DNA of 18,763 nucleotides from Lentihominibacter faecis (GTDB lineage: Bacteria > Bacillota > Clostridia > Peptostreptococcales > Anaerovoracaceae): contig NZ_JACRWC010000034.1 of NCBI RefSeq assembly GCF_014306095.1, forward strand, positions 1 through 18,763, given 5' to 3'. Position 1 is the stretch's first letter; every line of letters begins with the position of its first letter. Below are positions 11,786-18,763 of the stretch, in pieces. The notes under the pieces are model-generated. The model had not been told where the DNA came from, ran no database searches, and saw nothing but the letters and a program-made list of their open reading frames with translations. Both the position numbers and the translations under genes were made by a program.

Positions 11786-12816
11786 TTCAGTTCTTCCACC
11801 AGTTCCAGCAGGTCAGAGAAGATCCCGTATCCTGCCTGATCTACTTCCGGAGCTTCTGTCATGATGGTCAGCGTTCCCATAAGGTCCGTCGTCAGAGACA
11901 CCATCAGAGAAGTTCCTGTTACAGCCGCGAAGCTGTTCATCTTGTTCACTTCTTCCGGAGCCACCTTCAGAATGACTTCACCGTTCTTGCGATACGCTCT
12001 GCAGATCAGTTTGATCACATTGCCGCGTGCAGCTGCATCGTCGATCATTTCCTTCGTGACATTCTCGATCCCTGTTGTTTCCACATCATCCGGCGTTACG
12101 TCTGCATCCATTACAGCGTTGGCTAATGCAGCAAGTTTCGCTGCAGCTTCCGTTCCTTCTACATCGTATTTCGGGTTCGCCTCGATAAAGCCTCTCTTCT
12201 TGCTCTCGCTTACGATATCCTTCATATCCTTGCCCTGTTCGATCCCCTGCAGGATATAGTTTGTCGTACTGTTGAGGATACCTCTGATCTCCGTGATTTC
12301 ACACATTTTCAGACTCTCACGGATGAGGCTGAACAGCGGTGCTCCATCCATAACAGTGGATTCAAAGAGCAGCTTGCAGTTATTCTCGTCAGCCAGTTCC
12401 ATCAGCTCCCTGTAATGCCATGCCAGCGGTCCCTTGTTGGCGCAGATGACATGTTTGCCACGTTTCAGCGCCGCCATGATGTGCTCCGTAGCTACCTGTC
12501 CTTCATTCATATCCAGCGGTGTCATTTCGATCAGAACATCATAGTCGACCGCTTCCGCGATCTCCAGTGACGTCTTGTGAAGCACGGTTTTATGCTGGTT
12601 CGGGAACACTCCGGTTTCTTCCACGTTTTTAAGAACTCTCGCCAGATCGATCCCCCAGGCATCCACCAGATTCCCTCTGGTTTTCGTAGTAATAGCAACA
12701 ACATTTACAGTCGTTTCGTATTCTTTCTCGATTTCTTCCTTTTTCTCCAGAAGGATCCTCGCAAAAGACTGTCCCAGACTGCCAAATCCTACTAACGCGA
12801 CATTCAATTTTTTCAT
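11782..12816 (-). CDS. hom: Homoserine dehydrogenase, short form without ACT domain
   Basis: 344 residues. It interconverts aspartate semialdehyde and homoserine with NAD(P)H, feeding threonine and methionine synthesis. The Rossmann start is NVALVGFGSLGQSFARIL. EMTPLDMNEGQVATEHIMAALKRGKHVICANKGPLA, ESTVMDGAPLF and RGILNSTTNYIL are family signatures, and EANPKYDVEGTEAAAKLA carries catalytic-domain residues. The C-terminal ACT regulatory domain of the longer enzymes is missing, so threonine feedback through ACT is not expected. The ATG at 12816 has AGAGG about 8 bases upstream; an in-frame GTG/ATG upstream at 12846 is less likely. It is a single gene with its own promoter inside the end of the preceding gene. 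Confidence 0.92.
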   Translation of the reverse strand: MKKLNVALVGFGSLGQSFARILLEKKEEIEKEYETTVNVVAITTKTRGNLVDAWGIDLARVLKNVEETGVFPNQHKTVLHKTSLEIAEAVDYDVLIEMTPLDMNEGQVATEHIMAALKRGKHVICANKGPLAWHYRELMELADENNCKLLFESTVMDGAPLFSLIRESLKMCEITEIRGILNSTTNYILQGIEQGKDMKDIVSESKKRGFIEANPKYDVEGTEAAAKLAALANAVMDADVTPDDVETTGIENVTKEMIDDAAARGNVIKLICRAYRKNGEVILKVAPEEVNKMNSFAAVTGTSLMVSLTTDLMGTLTIMTEAPEVDQAGYGIFSDLLELVEELN

Positions 12817-12850
12817 ATACTCGACCTCTCCCTGCTGACCCGTCATCGGT

Positions 12851-12862
12851 CATGCGAACATG
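12851..12862 (-). promoter_or_regulatory. UUCG-capped hairpin in hom leader
   Basis: On the minus strand CATG-TTCG-CATG (extendable by one T-A pair) forms a small hairpin with a stable UUCG loop in the roughly 65-base hom leader. A second short stem, GACC/GGTC, follows at about 12837-12851. I see no T-box or SAM riboswitch motif. Role unknown. Confidence 0.35.
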
Positions 12863-12888
12863 ATATAAATATATATAATTTCACTCTC

Positions 12889-12917
12889 ATTATAGTTTTT
12901 TTTATTTATTTATGCAA
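12889..12917 (-). promoter_or_regulatory. Sigma-A promoter of hom
   Basis: Minus strand: TTGCAT (12917-12912), 17-base A-rich spacer, perfect TATAAT (12894-12889). The -35 box lies within the last codons and stop of the upstream metallo-hydrolase gene. Start near 12882. Confidence 0.65.
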
Positions 12918-14586
12918 GCCCCTCTGCCGGGTTTTTATCGCGATCCTCTTCGTTGATCACAGCCCCCAGATTGATGGTGGACTTTTCCAGTTCCATGACA
13001 AGATTGTTGATCTTCGTCATCTTAGCCGGCGAAATATCTTTGCCTACAGCCAGTTTCGCATTGTAGAGAATATCTTCGATCCTGCTGTGGATATCCGTCA
13101 GGGTATCCTGCGTGTTGCTGATGATCTCTTCCTGCAATCCATCATTTTCGATGATACGGCTGTCAACGATCTCATCCTTTTCAAGAACGTATTCCGATTG
13201 TTCTGTTACCACGATCGGGTCGTAGCCCAGTTTTTCCTTCACCGTATAGGCAAAGGCTTTCTTCGACTCTTCTTCCCCATGTACCAGGAAAACGTGTTTA
13301 GGAACTTTCTGAAATCCGCTGAGCCATGTAAAAAGTCCGTCTTTATCGGCATGTCCCGAGAATCCTTCCAGGTTGTGTATCTGTGCATTTACCTGCACGT
13401 TTTCCCCAAAGAGCATCACCTCTTTCGCGCCGTCCAGCAAAAGTCTTCCCAGCGTTCCTTCCGCCTGATATCCGACAAAAATGATGCTGGATTTCCGATT
13501 CCAGAGATTGTGTTTCAGATGATGGCGGATCCTGCCTGCATCACACATGCCGCTGGCCGAAATGATCACCTTCGGCGTCGGATCGCTGTTGAGCCACATG
13601 GATTCCTGGCTGGTTCTCGTGAATTTAAGGTTTTTAAAATCCAGCGGGTTGTCACCCTTTGTTATGTAGGCCTTCGTTTCATCATCGAATACCTGTGCAT
13701 TTCGTTTGAACACTTCAGTCGCTGTGGTGGCCATCGGGCTGTCCACGTATACCATGAGATTTTCAAAGTCCTTACGATATTCGCTGTCGCTGTCGTATAC
13801 CCGGTTAAGTTCGTAAATCAGCTCCTGGGTACGACCTACTGCAAAGGATGGGATCACGGTAGTCCCGCCTCGTTTCGCTGTATCACGGATAATGTCCATC
13901 AGCCTGGTGACATCCAGAGAATTGGATGGATGCACCCGGTTGCCGTATGTTGTTTCCATGATCACATAGTCGGCTTTTTTGATGATGGTCGGGTTTCTCA
14001 GGATCGGGCGATCCATAACACCCAGGTCACCGGAAAATACGATTTTAGAAGTCTTGCCTTCTTCTGTGATCCAAAGTTCTGTAATAGCGGATCCCAGAAT
14101 GTGTCCTGCATCGTTGAACACGAATTTCATCTCATCATTGAGTTCGATCAGCTGATCGTAAAGAACCGGTTTTATGAATTTCAGAGAATCCATCGCATCA
14201 TTAAAGGTGTAAAGCGGCTCTACGGCAGGACGACCGGCACGCTCGTTCTTACGATTCTTCCACTCTGCTTCTTTCTCATGGATATAACCGCTGTCCTTTA
14301 ACATGACCTCTACCAGATCTGCCGTCGCATCGGTACAGTAGATCTCGCCTTTGAATCCCCTCTTTACCAGAAGCGGGATCCTCCCGCAGTGATCGATATG
14401 AGCGTGACTGAGGATCATATAATCTATTTCAGCCGGATCAAAGGGAAACGGTTCATAGTTCATCGCTTCTCTCGTCTTGCTTCCCTGAAACTGTCCGCAG
14501 TCCAGCAGGATCTTATGTTTTTCCGTTGTGATCAAATGACAGGAGCCGGTCACTCCCATTGCTGCTCCACAAAACTGTATTTTCAT
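12910..14586 (-). CDS. MBL-fold beta-CASP metallo-hydrolase (RNA-processing exonuclease family)
   Basis: 558 residues. The metallo-beta-lactamase domain shows HAHIDH at 61-66 (zinc ligands), NDAGHILGSA and VFSGDLG. The beta-CASP domain follows with TTVIPSFAVGRTQELIYEL, YVDSPMA, ISASGMCDAGRIRHHLKHNLW and VGYQAEGTLGRLLLDG, and the final LEGFSGHADKDGL and FLVHGEEESK complete the active site. This is the CPSF/Ysh1-like group with an RNA specificity (RMMBL) motif, so an RNA nuclease role is likely; the exact substrate is unknown. The C-terminal 80 residues are acidic and probably helical. The ATG at 14586 has GGGAGGA 6-7 bases upstream. It has its own extended -10 promoter. Confidence 0.93.
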   Translation of the reverse strand: MKIQFCGAAMGVTGSCHLITTEKHKILLDCGQFQGSKTREAMNYEPFPFDPAEIDYMILSHAHIDHCGRIPLLVKRGFKGEIYCTDATADLVEVMLKDSGYIHEKEAEWKNRKNERAGRPAVEPLYTFNDAMDSLKFIKPVLYDQLIELNDEMKFVFNDAGHILGSAITELWITEEGKTSKIVFSGDLGVMDRPILRNPTIIKKADYVIMETTYGNRVHPSNSLDVTRLMDIIRDTAKRGGTTVIPSFAVGRTQELIYELNRVYDSDSEYRKDFENLMVYVDSPMATTATEVFKRNAQVFDDETKAYITKGDNPLDFKNLKFTRTSQESMWLNSDPTPKVIISASGMCDAGRIRHHLKHNLWNRKSSIIFVGYQAEGTLGRLLLDGAKEVMLFGENVQVNAQIHNLEGFSGHADKDGLFTWLSGFQKVPKHVFLVHGEEESKKAFAYTVKEKLGYDPIVVTEQSEYVLEKDEIVDSRIIENDGLQEEIISNTQDTLTDIHSRIEDILYNAKLAVGKDISPAKMTKINNLVMELEKSTINLGAVINEEDRDKNPAEGLA

Positions 14587-14633
14587 AGTGTCCTCCCTTC
14601 GAGGGTTTCTTCGTGTATCTGTATATCATCTCT

Positions 14634-14642
14634 ATTATACCA
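14634..14642 (-). promoter_or_regulatory. Extended -10 promoter of the beta-CASP gene
   Basis: Minus strand TGGTATAAT, a perfect TATAAT preceded by the TGn extension. The -35 region (about 14657-14662) is weak, which is usual for extended -10 promoters. It lies just beyond the preA terminator. Confidence 0.62.
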
Positions 14643-14650
14643 TGAATTCA

Positions 14651-14692
14651 AAAAAATAGTAAAGAGACCGCTGATTTCTCAGCGGTCTCTTT
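14651..14692 (-). terminator. Rho-independent terminator after preA
   Basis: AAAGAGACCGCTGA (14661-14674) pairs perfectly with TCAGCGGTCTCTTT (14679-14692), a 14-bp stem. On the minus strand it is followed by ACTATTTTTT. It lies 32 bases after the preA stop and ends the pyrimidine operon. Confidence 0.93.
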
Positions 14693-14724
14693 TATGAAGT
14701 AAGCCTAAGTGTAGTTTTTCATGC

Positions 14725-15978
14725 TTATTCGTAGTGGTGCTTCAGAGCAACATCAACGTGTTCTCTGCCTTCTTTCCACTTGATTTCTCCCGGAGTGATG
14801 CATTCCTGTACAGGACATACGTTCAGGCACAGGTGGCAGCCAACGCAGTTGTCGTTGAGTTCCGGTCTTCTCTTTTCTGCATTCCAGTCAATAGCCTGGT
14901 GAGCAGCGTCGTAGCAGGAGATATAGCATCTTCCGCATCCGAGGCACTTTTCATCGCTGAAGTTAGGCAGGATCTTGAAGTCTCTGTTCAGGTCTTCTGC
15001 CGGAACGATGTTGTTCAGTGCACATCCGATGAACTCATCCAGCTTGTTGTAGCCTCTTTCTTCCATGAAGTGCATCAGGCCGGATGCCATATCTTCTACG
15101 ATTCTGTAACCATACTGCATGATTGCAGTAGTTACCTGCAGGTTCTTACAACCCAGAGCCAGGAATTCAGCAGCATCTCTCCAAGTTTCGATACCACCGA
15201 TACCGGACAGGTCTCTCTTACCTACGATTTCGTCCTGCAGCAGATTTGTAACAAATCTCAGGGCGATCGGCTTAACTGCAGCACCGGAGTAACCGGAAAT
15301 GGAGGACTTACCATTTACTACAGGCATAGCCGTCATATTTTCAAAGTCGATGTTCGTAATGGATTTGATGGTGTTGATCGTGGATACACCTGCAGCTCCG
15401 CCTTCCAGAGCAGCTCTTGCCGGAACTTCCATCGAAGTGATGTTTGGAGTCATCTTAGCGATGAAAGGAATCTTAGTCTGGCTTGTTACTGCTTCGCAGT
15501 ACTTCTTAACCAGTTCCGGATTTGTACCAACGTCAGAACCCATAGCGTGGCTTGTCATCTGCGGACAGGAGAAGTTACCTTCAATCAGAGGGCATCCCAG
15601 TTCGTCACACATCTTAGCCAGCTGTTTCCATTCTTCTTCGCTGGAACCCATGATGGAAGCTACCATAACGTGGTCAGGATAGTCTCTCATGAGTTTGTAC
15701 ATGTTTTCAAAGTTAACTTCTGTCGGTTTGTCGGAAATCTGTTCCATGTTTTTGAAACCAACCCAAGGAAGTCCTTCCTTGTTTGTCTGGTCAAATCTTG
15801 GGGAACATTCGTCGGCAACGAAGATACCAACGGTCTTGTACATAACGCCGCCCCATCCAGTTTCAAAACACTTGGCAACCATTTCATAGTTGCTTCCTAC
15901 CGGTGAAGAGGAAAGGAAGAACGGATTCTGACATTTAACACCTAAATATTCTACGGATAAATCTTTCTTAACTGCCAT
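14725..15978 (-). CDS. preA: NAD-dependent dihydropyrimidine dehydrogenase subunit PreA
   Basis: 417 residues. The N-terminal TIM-barrel domain is related to dihydroorotate dehydrogenase and binds FMN ([36 protein letters not shown]). The catalytic cysteine is C138 in [29 protein letters not shown] and [18 protein letters not shown] are family signatures. Two [4Fe-4S] sites lie at the C-terminus: C345, C348, C351, C355 and C378, C381, C384, C388. With PreT it reduces uracil or thymine to dihydropyrimidines using NADH, or works in reverse. Its ATG follows the preT stop by one base, and its AAGGAGTGA ribosome binding site lies inside preT. All 13 arginine codons are AGA. Confidence 0.95.
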   Translation of the reverse strand: MAVKKDLSVEYLGVKCQNPFFLSSSPVGSNYEMVAKCFETGWGGVMYKTVGIFVADECSPRFDQTNKEGLPWVGFKNMEQISDKPTEVNFENMYKLMRDYPDHVMVASIMGSSEEEWKQLAKMCDELGCPLIEGNFSCPQMTSHAMGSDVGTNPELVKKYCEAVTSQTKIPFIAKMTPNITSMEVPARAALEGGAAGVSTINTIKSITNIDFENMTAMPVVNGKSSISGYSGAAVKPIALRFVTNLLQDEIVGKRDLSGIGGIETWRDAAEFLALGCKNLQVTTAIMQYGYRIVEDMASGLMHFMEERGYNKLDEFIGCALNNIVPAEDLNRDFKILPNFSDEKCLGCGRCYISCYDAAHQAIDWNAEKRRPELNDNCVGCHLCLNVCPVQECITPGEIKWKEGREHVDVALKHHYE

Positions 15979-15979
15979 T

Positions 15980-17242
15980 CTACTTCACTCCTTTCTTTTC
16001 AAGGTATGCAATCATTGATGCTGCAGCTACTTTACCTGCTGCCACTGCTTCAACAACAGTCTTACCACCGTTTACGATGTCGCCTGCTGCGAAGATCTTT
16101 TCAACATCGGTTGCGCCTGCATCATCAGCAGCGATCGTTCCCTTGTCAGTAACCTTGACACCAGCAACTGCTGCCATGTCTTCAGCCTTCTGACCGGTAG
16201 CGAATACGATCGTGTCTGCAGAAAGAGTCAGTTCAGCAGCTTCGTCTCTGAATCCCTTGAATTCAACAGCTTCCACTTTACCGTTACCCTTTACAGCTGC
16301 AGGAGCCATACCTGTAGTCATGCCGATTCCCAGAGACAGTGCATAGTGGAATTCAGTCATGTTACCAGGAGCTTCTTCTAATGTTCTTCTGTAAACGATT
16401 TTTACATCTTCAGCACCCAGCAGTTTTGCGGATACAGCACAGTCAACTGCAACGTCTCCACCACCAACTACGAGTACTTTCTTTCCAGGGTTGAATCCTT
16501 CAGCCTTGGTTCTTGCTTCCTTCAGGAAATCTACTGCTGCGTAAACGCCGTCCAGTTCGATTCCATCGATTTTAGGAAGATTGTCAGCCCACAGACCAGC
16601 ACCTACGAATACTGCGTCGTAAGCATCCAGGTCAGCAGCCTTTACTTCAGTATTGAACTGGAACTTAACGCCCAGTCCTTCTACCTGTGCGATATCGTGA
16701 TCAACAACTGCCTGCGGAAGTCTGCTTGGAACGATTCCATAAGTCAGAACGCCGCCAGCCTTTGCTTCTCTTTCCAGAATAGTTACGTTGTATCCAGCCT
16801 TAGCCAGTTCAGCAGCAACTGCCAGGGATGCAGGACCTGCACCTACGCATGCTACGTTTCCAACCTTCTTTTCCGGAGCGGACAGAGTCTTCATGCCATA
16901 AGCTTCTTCCTGCTCGATAGCATATCTCTGCAGTTTACCGATTTCGATCGGTTTGTCGATTCCGCATCTGCTGCAAGCTTCTTCGCACAGTCTGTCATAA
17001 GGACATACTCTTGCACAAGTTCCGCCTAAAATGTTGTTTTCACGGATAGTTTCAGCCGCGCCTCTATCATTTCTGAATCTGATAGATCTGATAAACTTAG
17101 CAGGGTCTGTTCCTGCAGGGCAGCCTTTGCTGCATGGTGCATCATGGCACAGCAGGCATCTTGCTGCTTCTTCCATAGCGGTTCTGTGAGTGAATCCAGC
17201 TACAGCTTCAGCAGTGTAATTTGCTTTTACTACTTTACTCAA
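15980..17242 (-). CDS. preT: NAD(P)-dependent dihydropyrimidine dehydrogenase subunit PreT
   Basis: 420 residues, homologous to the GltD-like half of dihydropyrimidine dehydrogenase. The N-terminal double cluster domain has C29, C32, C37, C41 and C76, C80, C86, C90. The FAD site is [19 protein letters not shown] (132-150), an NAD(P) site is [13 protein letters not shown], and FATGQ plus [17 protein letters not shown] close the FAD fold. It takes electrons from NAD(P)H and passes them to PreA. The start codon is TTG at 17242 (minus strand), chosen because AGGAGG lies seven bases upstream and no in-frame ATG is near. Arginine codons are AGA in 16 of 17. A hairpin with a U-tail precedes the gene. 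Confidence 0.94.
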   Translation of the reverse strand: MSKVVKANYTAEAVAGFTHRTAMEEAARCLLCHDAPCSKGCPAGTDPAKFIRSIRFRNDRGAAETIRENNILGGTCARVCPYDRLCEEACSRCGIDKPIEIGKLQRYAIEQEEAYGMKTLSAPEKKVGNVACVGAGPASLAVAAELAKAGYNVTILEREAKAGGVLTYGIVPSRLPQAVVDHDIAQVEGLGVKFQFNTEVKAADLDAYDAVFVGAGLWADNLPKIDGIELDGVYAAVDFLKEARTKAEGFNPGKKVLVVGGGDVAVDCAVSAKLLGAEDVKIVYRRTLEEAPGNMTEFHYALSLGIGMTTGMAPAAVKGNGKVEAVEFKGFRDEAAELTLSADTIVFATGQKAEDMAAVAGVKVTDKGTIAADDAGATDVEKIFAAGDIVNGGKTVVEAVAAGKVAAASMIAYLEKKGVK

Positions 17243-17284
17243 TTTTACTCCTCCTTACGGCACCTCGCCTTATGGTCTATGATT

Positions 17285-17340
17285 AAAAAAGCTGCATTCC
17301 CCCGATGGCTTTTTTATGAAGTCTTGTTGAAATGCAGCTT
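17285..17340 (-). terminator. Hairpin with U-tail between the amidohydrolase and preT (attenuator or partial terminator)
   Basis: On the minus strand AAGCTGCATT (17340-17331) pairs with AATGCAGCTT (17298-17289), a perfect 10-bp stem followed by TTTT. Within the 32-base loop an alternative stem AAAAAAGC/GCTTTTTT (17315-17308 with 17292-17285) competes for the same 3' arm. Inside an operon such a site would tune the ratio of upstream to downstream transcript, or could mark a true end if preT has its own promoter, which I do not see. Confidence 0.7.
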
Positions 17341-17356
17341 AACCAACCAATTGTGT

Positions 17357-17372
17357 GCTGACCTCCGTCAGC
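17357..17372 (-). other. Short perfect hairpin just after the amidohydrolase stop
   Basis: GCTGAC (17357-17362), loop CTCC, GTCAGC (17367-17372). There is no T-run. It lies 12 bases downstream of the amidohydrolase stop codon and may protect the 3' end of a processed mRNA. Confidence 0.4.
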
Positions 17373-17384
17373 AAGATTTAAAGA

Positions 17385-18665
17385 CTAGCCTTCAAATCTT
17401 TCGTCAGCCTTCAGCATTGCATTCAGCAGTACAGTAGCACCGTCTGTGCAGTGTTCAGGCTTAGCGTATTCCGGTTCACAATGGGAAAGTCCGTCCTTAG
17501 TCTGAACGAAGATCATTGTGGATGGAATCATGTAGTTGATGAACTGGGAGTCATGACCTGCTCCGGAGTGGATCGGCTGGTTGGAAACGCCAGTTTCATC
17601 AGCAGCTTCCTGAACGTAGCTTACCAGATCCTTGTTCCATTCTACAGTATCTCTCTTCCAGTTTTCTCTGATTTCGCAGTCGCATCCAGCCCACTTCTTA
17701 GTGGCGATTTCCTTAACGATATCCATTACCTGCTGCAGTACTGCAGGATCAGTGTGTCTAACGTCCAGAGAGAATTCTACTCTGTCAGGAATTACTGTAT
17801 GTACGCATGGGTGGCAATAAATTTCGCCAGTAGTGTAAACCAGTTCAGGTCTTCCCAGCTTATCTACTTCATCATGCAGATAGCACAGAGCCTGGGATGC
17901 AGCATACAGAGCATCGTGTCTCTTGTTCATAGGGAATGTACCAGCGTGAGCTGCGAATCCAGTGAAGATCAGGGAGTAGTTGAACATGCCCAGTACGCAG
18001 TCAACAACACCGATTTCTTTGTCGTTATCTTCAAGGATAGGACCCTGTTCGATATGAGCTTCGAAGTTGCACAGGCAAGTTTCAGGGCTCATTCTGTTAG
18101 CTTTATCGCCTTTGTATCCGGATTTTTCCAGAGCTTCACCGAAAGTCTTTTCGCTTCCTTCATGTTCTTCCATTGCAGGAACTGCCATCATGTCTTCATA
18201 CTTGAAGTTCTTAGCCAGTTCAGGCGGCAGATAGTCGTTGCACAGGATTCCGGAAACCATCATTGCAGGTGGATACAGGGATCCTTCTTCGTTTGTCATG
18301 ATGTAAGCAGTCATCGGATGCTTATGAGGGATTTTCTGGTCAGCGATAGTTTCCAGAGCTTCCATAGCACTCATAACACCCAGGATACCGTCGTAGTTAC
18401 CACCGTTTTTAACGGAGTCACAGTGAGATCCTGCGATGATTCTCTTAGCGTTCGGATCAGTTCCTGGAAGAGTTGCATAGATGTTAGCCAGGTCATCGTA
18501 TTCGATTTCAGCTCCAATAGCTTTCATTCTCTTAATGAACTCAGCTCTTGCCATCTTAGCTTCCGGAGACAGGGAATATCTTGTGATACCGCCGTGTCCA
18601 GCATCTCCGAACTGCGAGAAGGTTTTAATTTTGTCCGACATTCTTTCTAAACTACACTTATACAT
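17385..18665 (-). CDS. M20-family Zn-dependent amidohydrolase, hydantoinase/carbamoylase type
   Basis: 426 residues, the usual length of N-carbamoyl-beta-alanine, N-carbamoyl-L-amino acid or allantoate amidohydrolases. Metal ligands visible are H81 (GSHCDSV), D92 (GGNYDGILGVM), E126/E127 (TNEEGS), H204 (EAHIEQGPILE) and H395 (DGLSHCEPEY). The dimerisation domain motif FAAHAGTFPMNKRHDAL is present. Next to preT-preA the best guess is beta-ureidopropionase, which releases beta-alanine, CO2 and NH3 from carbamoyl-beta-alanine; allantoate hydrolysis is an alternative. The start at 18665 has AGGAGG nine bases upstream, whereas the more distal in-frame ATG at 18734 lies in the promoter. All 13 arginine codons are AGA. 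No dihydropyrimidinase gene lies in the window. Confidence 0.9.
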   Translation of the reverse strand: MYKCSLERMSDKIKTFSQFGDAGHGGITRYSLSPEAKMARAEFIKRMKAIGAEIEYDDLANIYATLPGTDPNAKRIIAGSHCDSVKNGGNYDGILGVMSAMEALETIADQKIPHKHPMTAYIMTNEEGSLYPPAMMVSGILCNDYLPPELAKNFKYEDMMAVPAMEEHEGSEKTFGEALEKSGYKGDKANRMSPETCLCNFEAHIEQGPILEDNDKEIGVVDCVLGMFNYSLIFTGFAAHAGTFPMNKRHDALYAASQALCYLHDEVDKLGRPELVYTTGEIYCHPCVHTVIPDRVEFSLDVRHTDPAVLQQVMDIVKEIATKKWAGCDCEIRENWKRDTVEWNKDLVSYVQEAADETGVSNQPIHSGAGHDSQFINYMIPSTMIFVQTKDGLSHCEPEYAKPEHCTDGATVLLNAMLKADERFEG

Positions 18666-18714
18666 AACATTTGTCCTCCTTTGTTTTGGTGAAAACCTTA
18701 TTATGTAATGGCTG

Positions 18715-18728
18715 TGTAACCAGTTACA
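18715..18728. promoter_or_regulatory. Palindromic operator candidate TGTAACCAGTTACA
   Basis: A perfect 6+2+6 palindrome at about the predicted transcription start of the amidohydrolase-preT-preA operon. A wider symmetry is formed by TTATGTAA (18701-18708) and TTACATAA (18724-18731). The position just downstream of the -10 box suits a repressor site. Regulator unknown. Confidence 0.5.
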
Positions 18729-18732
18729 TAAC

Positions 18733-18738
18733 ATTATA
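18733..18738 (-). promoter_or_regulatory. -10 box of the pyrimidine operon
   Basis: TATAAT on the minus strand, about 68 bases before the amidohydrolase ATG. The -35 box would lie at about 18756-18761, which is adapter sequence rather than genome, so only half the promoter is present. Confidence 0.5.
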
Positions 18739-18745
18739 ATAACAC

Positions 18746-18763
18746 CTGTCTCTTATACACATC
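18746..18763. other. Tn5/Nextera mosaic-end adapter remnant (not genomic)
   Basis: CTGTCTCTTATACACATC is 18 of the 19 bases of the transposase mosaic end used in Nextera libraries, in read-through orientation, and sits exactly at the end of the sequence. It is a library artefact left in the assembly. Confidence 0.95.

Noticed and set aside
12817..12888. T-box or SAM riboswitch before hom
   Set aside because: Only small hairpins are visible in a roughly 65-base leader; no conserved riboswitch core is seen.
13087..14301. Long plus-strand open frame opposite the beta-CASP gene
   Set aside because: It is the antisense shadow of a clearly conserved protein, with no ribosome binding site or family match.
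14734..15906. Long plus-strand open frame opposite preA (and a similar one at 17451-18650 opposite the amidohydrolase)
   Set aside because: The extreme codon bias of these genes avoids codons that would give stops on the other strand, which explains the long antisense frames.

Overview
The window looks like a chromosomal contig end from a spore-forming anaerobe of the Clostridia (Bacillota). Two sporulation genes (spoVS, spoIIM), Gram-positive style AGGAGG ribosome binding sites, sigma-A promoters with TATAAT boxes, many U-tailed hairpin terminators and a NiaR-type (3H domain) repressor all point that way. A Peptostreptococcales/Family XIII-like lineage is plausible but cannot be fixed from this sequence. 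No prophage, CRISPR array, tRNA or rRNA was seen. The last 18 bases match the Tn5/Nextera mosaic-end adapter, so the contig really ends at about 18745.

Layout. 1-652: repeat-rich, probably non-coding, then the rplS promoter and leader. 653-1000: rplS (ribosomal protein L19) with terminator. 1169-2737: HI0933/YhiN-like flavoprotein with a 57-bp tandem repeat inserted in its FAD-binding fold. 2734-2899: an 81/82-bp tandem duplication. 2904-4549: xerD-like recombinase and spoIIM, divergent. 4506-6683: minus-strand operon proB-proC-Nudix hydrolase. 6823-7083: spoVS. 7084-7446: a gene-free stretch with Spo0A-box-like sites and a candidate small RNA. 7447-9733: DEDD exonuclease and proA. 9842-11588: divergent orphan PTS-IIC membrane protein and niaR. 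11630-11785: possible flavin reductase remnant. 11782-14586: homoserine dehydrogenase and a beta-CASP metallo-hydrolase. 14725-18665: operon of an M20 amidohydrolase (carbamoylase type), preT and preA.

How the genes work together. proB, proC and proA supply all three proline-biosynthesis steps but are split into two opposed transcription units around spoVS. The niaR/PTS-IIC pair has a palindrome over the -35 box of the transporter promoter, which suggests vitamin-responsive control of the transporter. The preTA/amidohydrolase operon fits reductive pyrimidine breakdown. It uses AGA for 42 of 43 arginine codons, much like rplS and unlike proA, so it is probably among the most strongly expressed genes of the cell.

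The most interesting leads are the NiaR-linked transporter, the promoter-to-terminator small RNA candidate beside Spo0A-like boxes, the minisatellite inside a Rossmann fold, and the codon bias of the pyrimidine operon. None of them is proven by the sequence alone.
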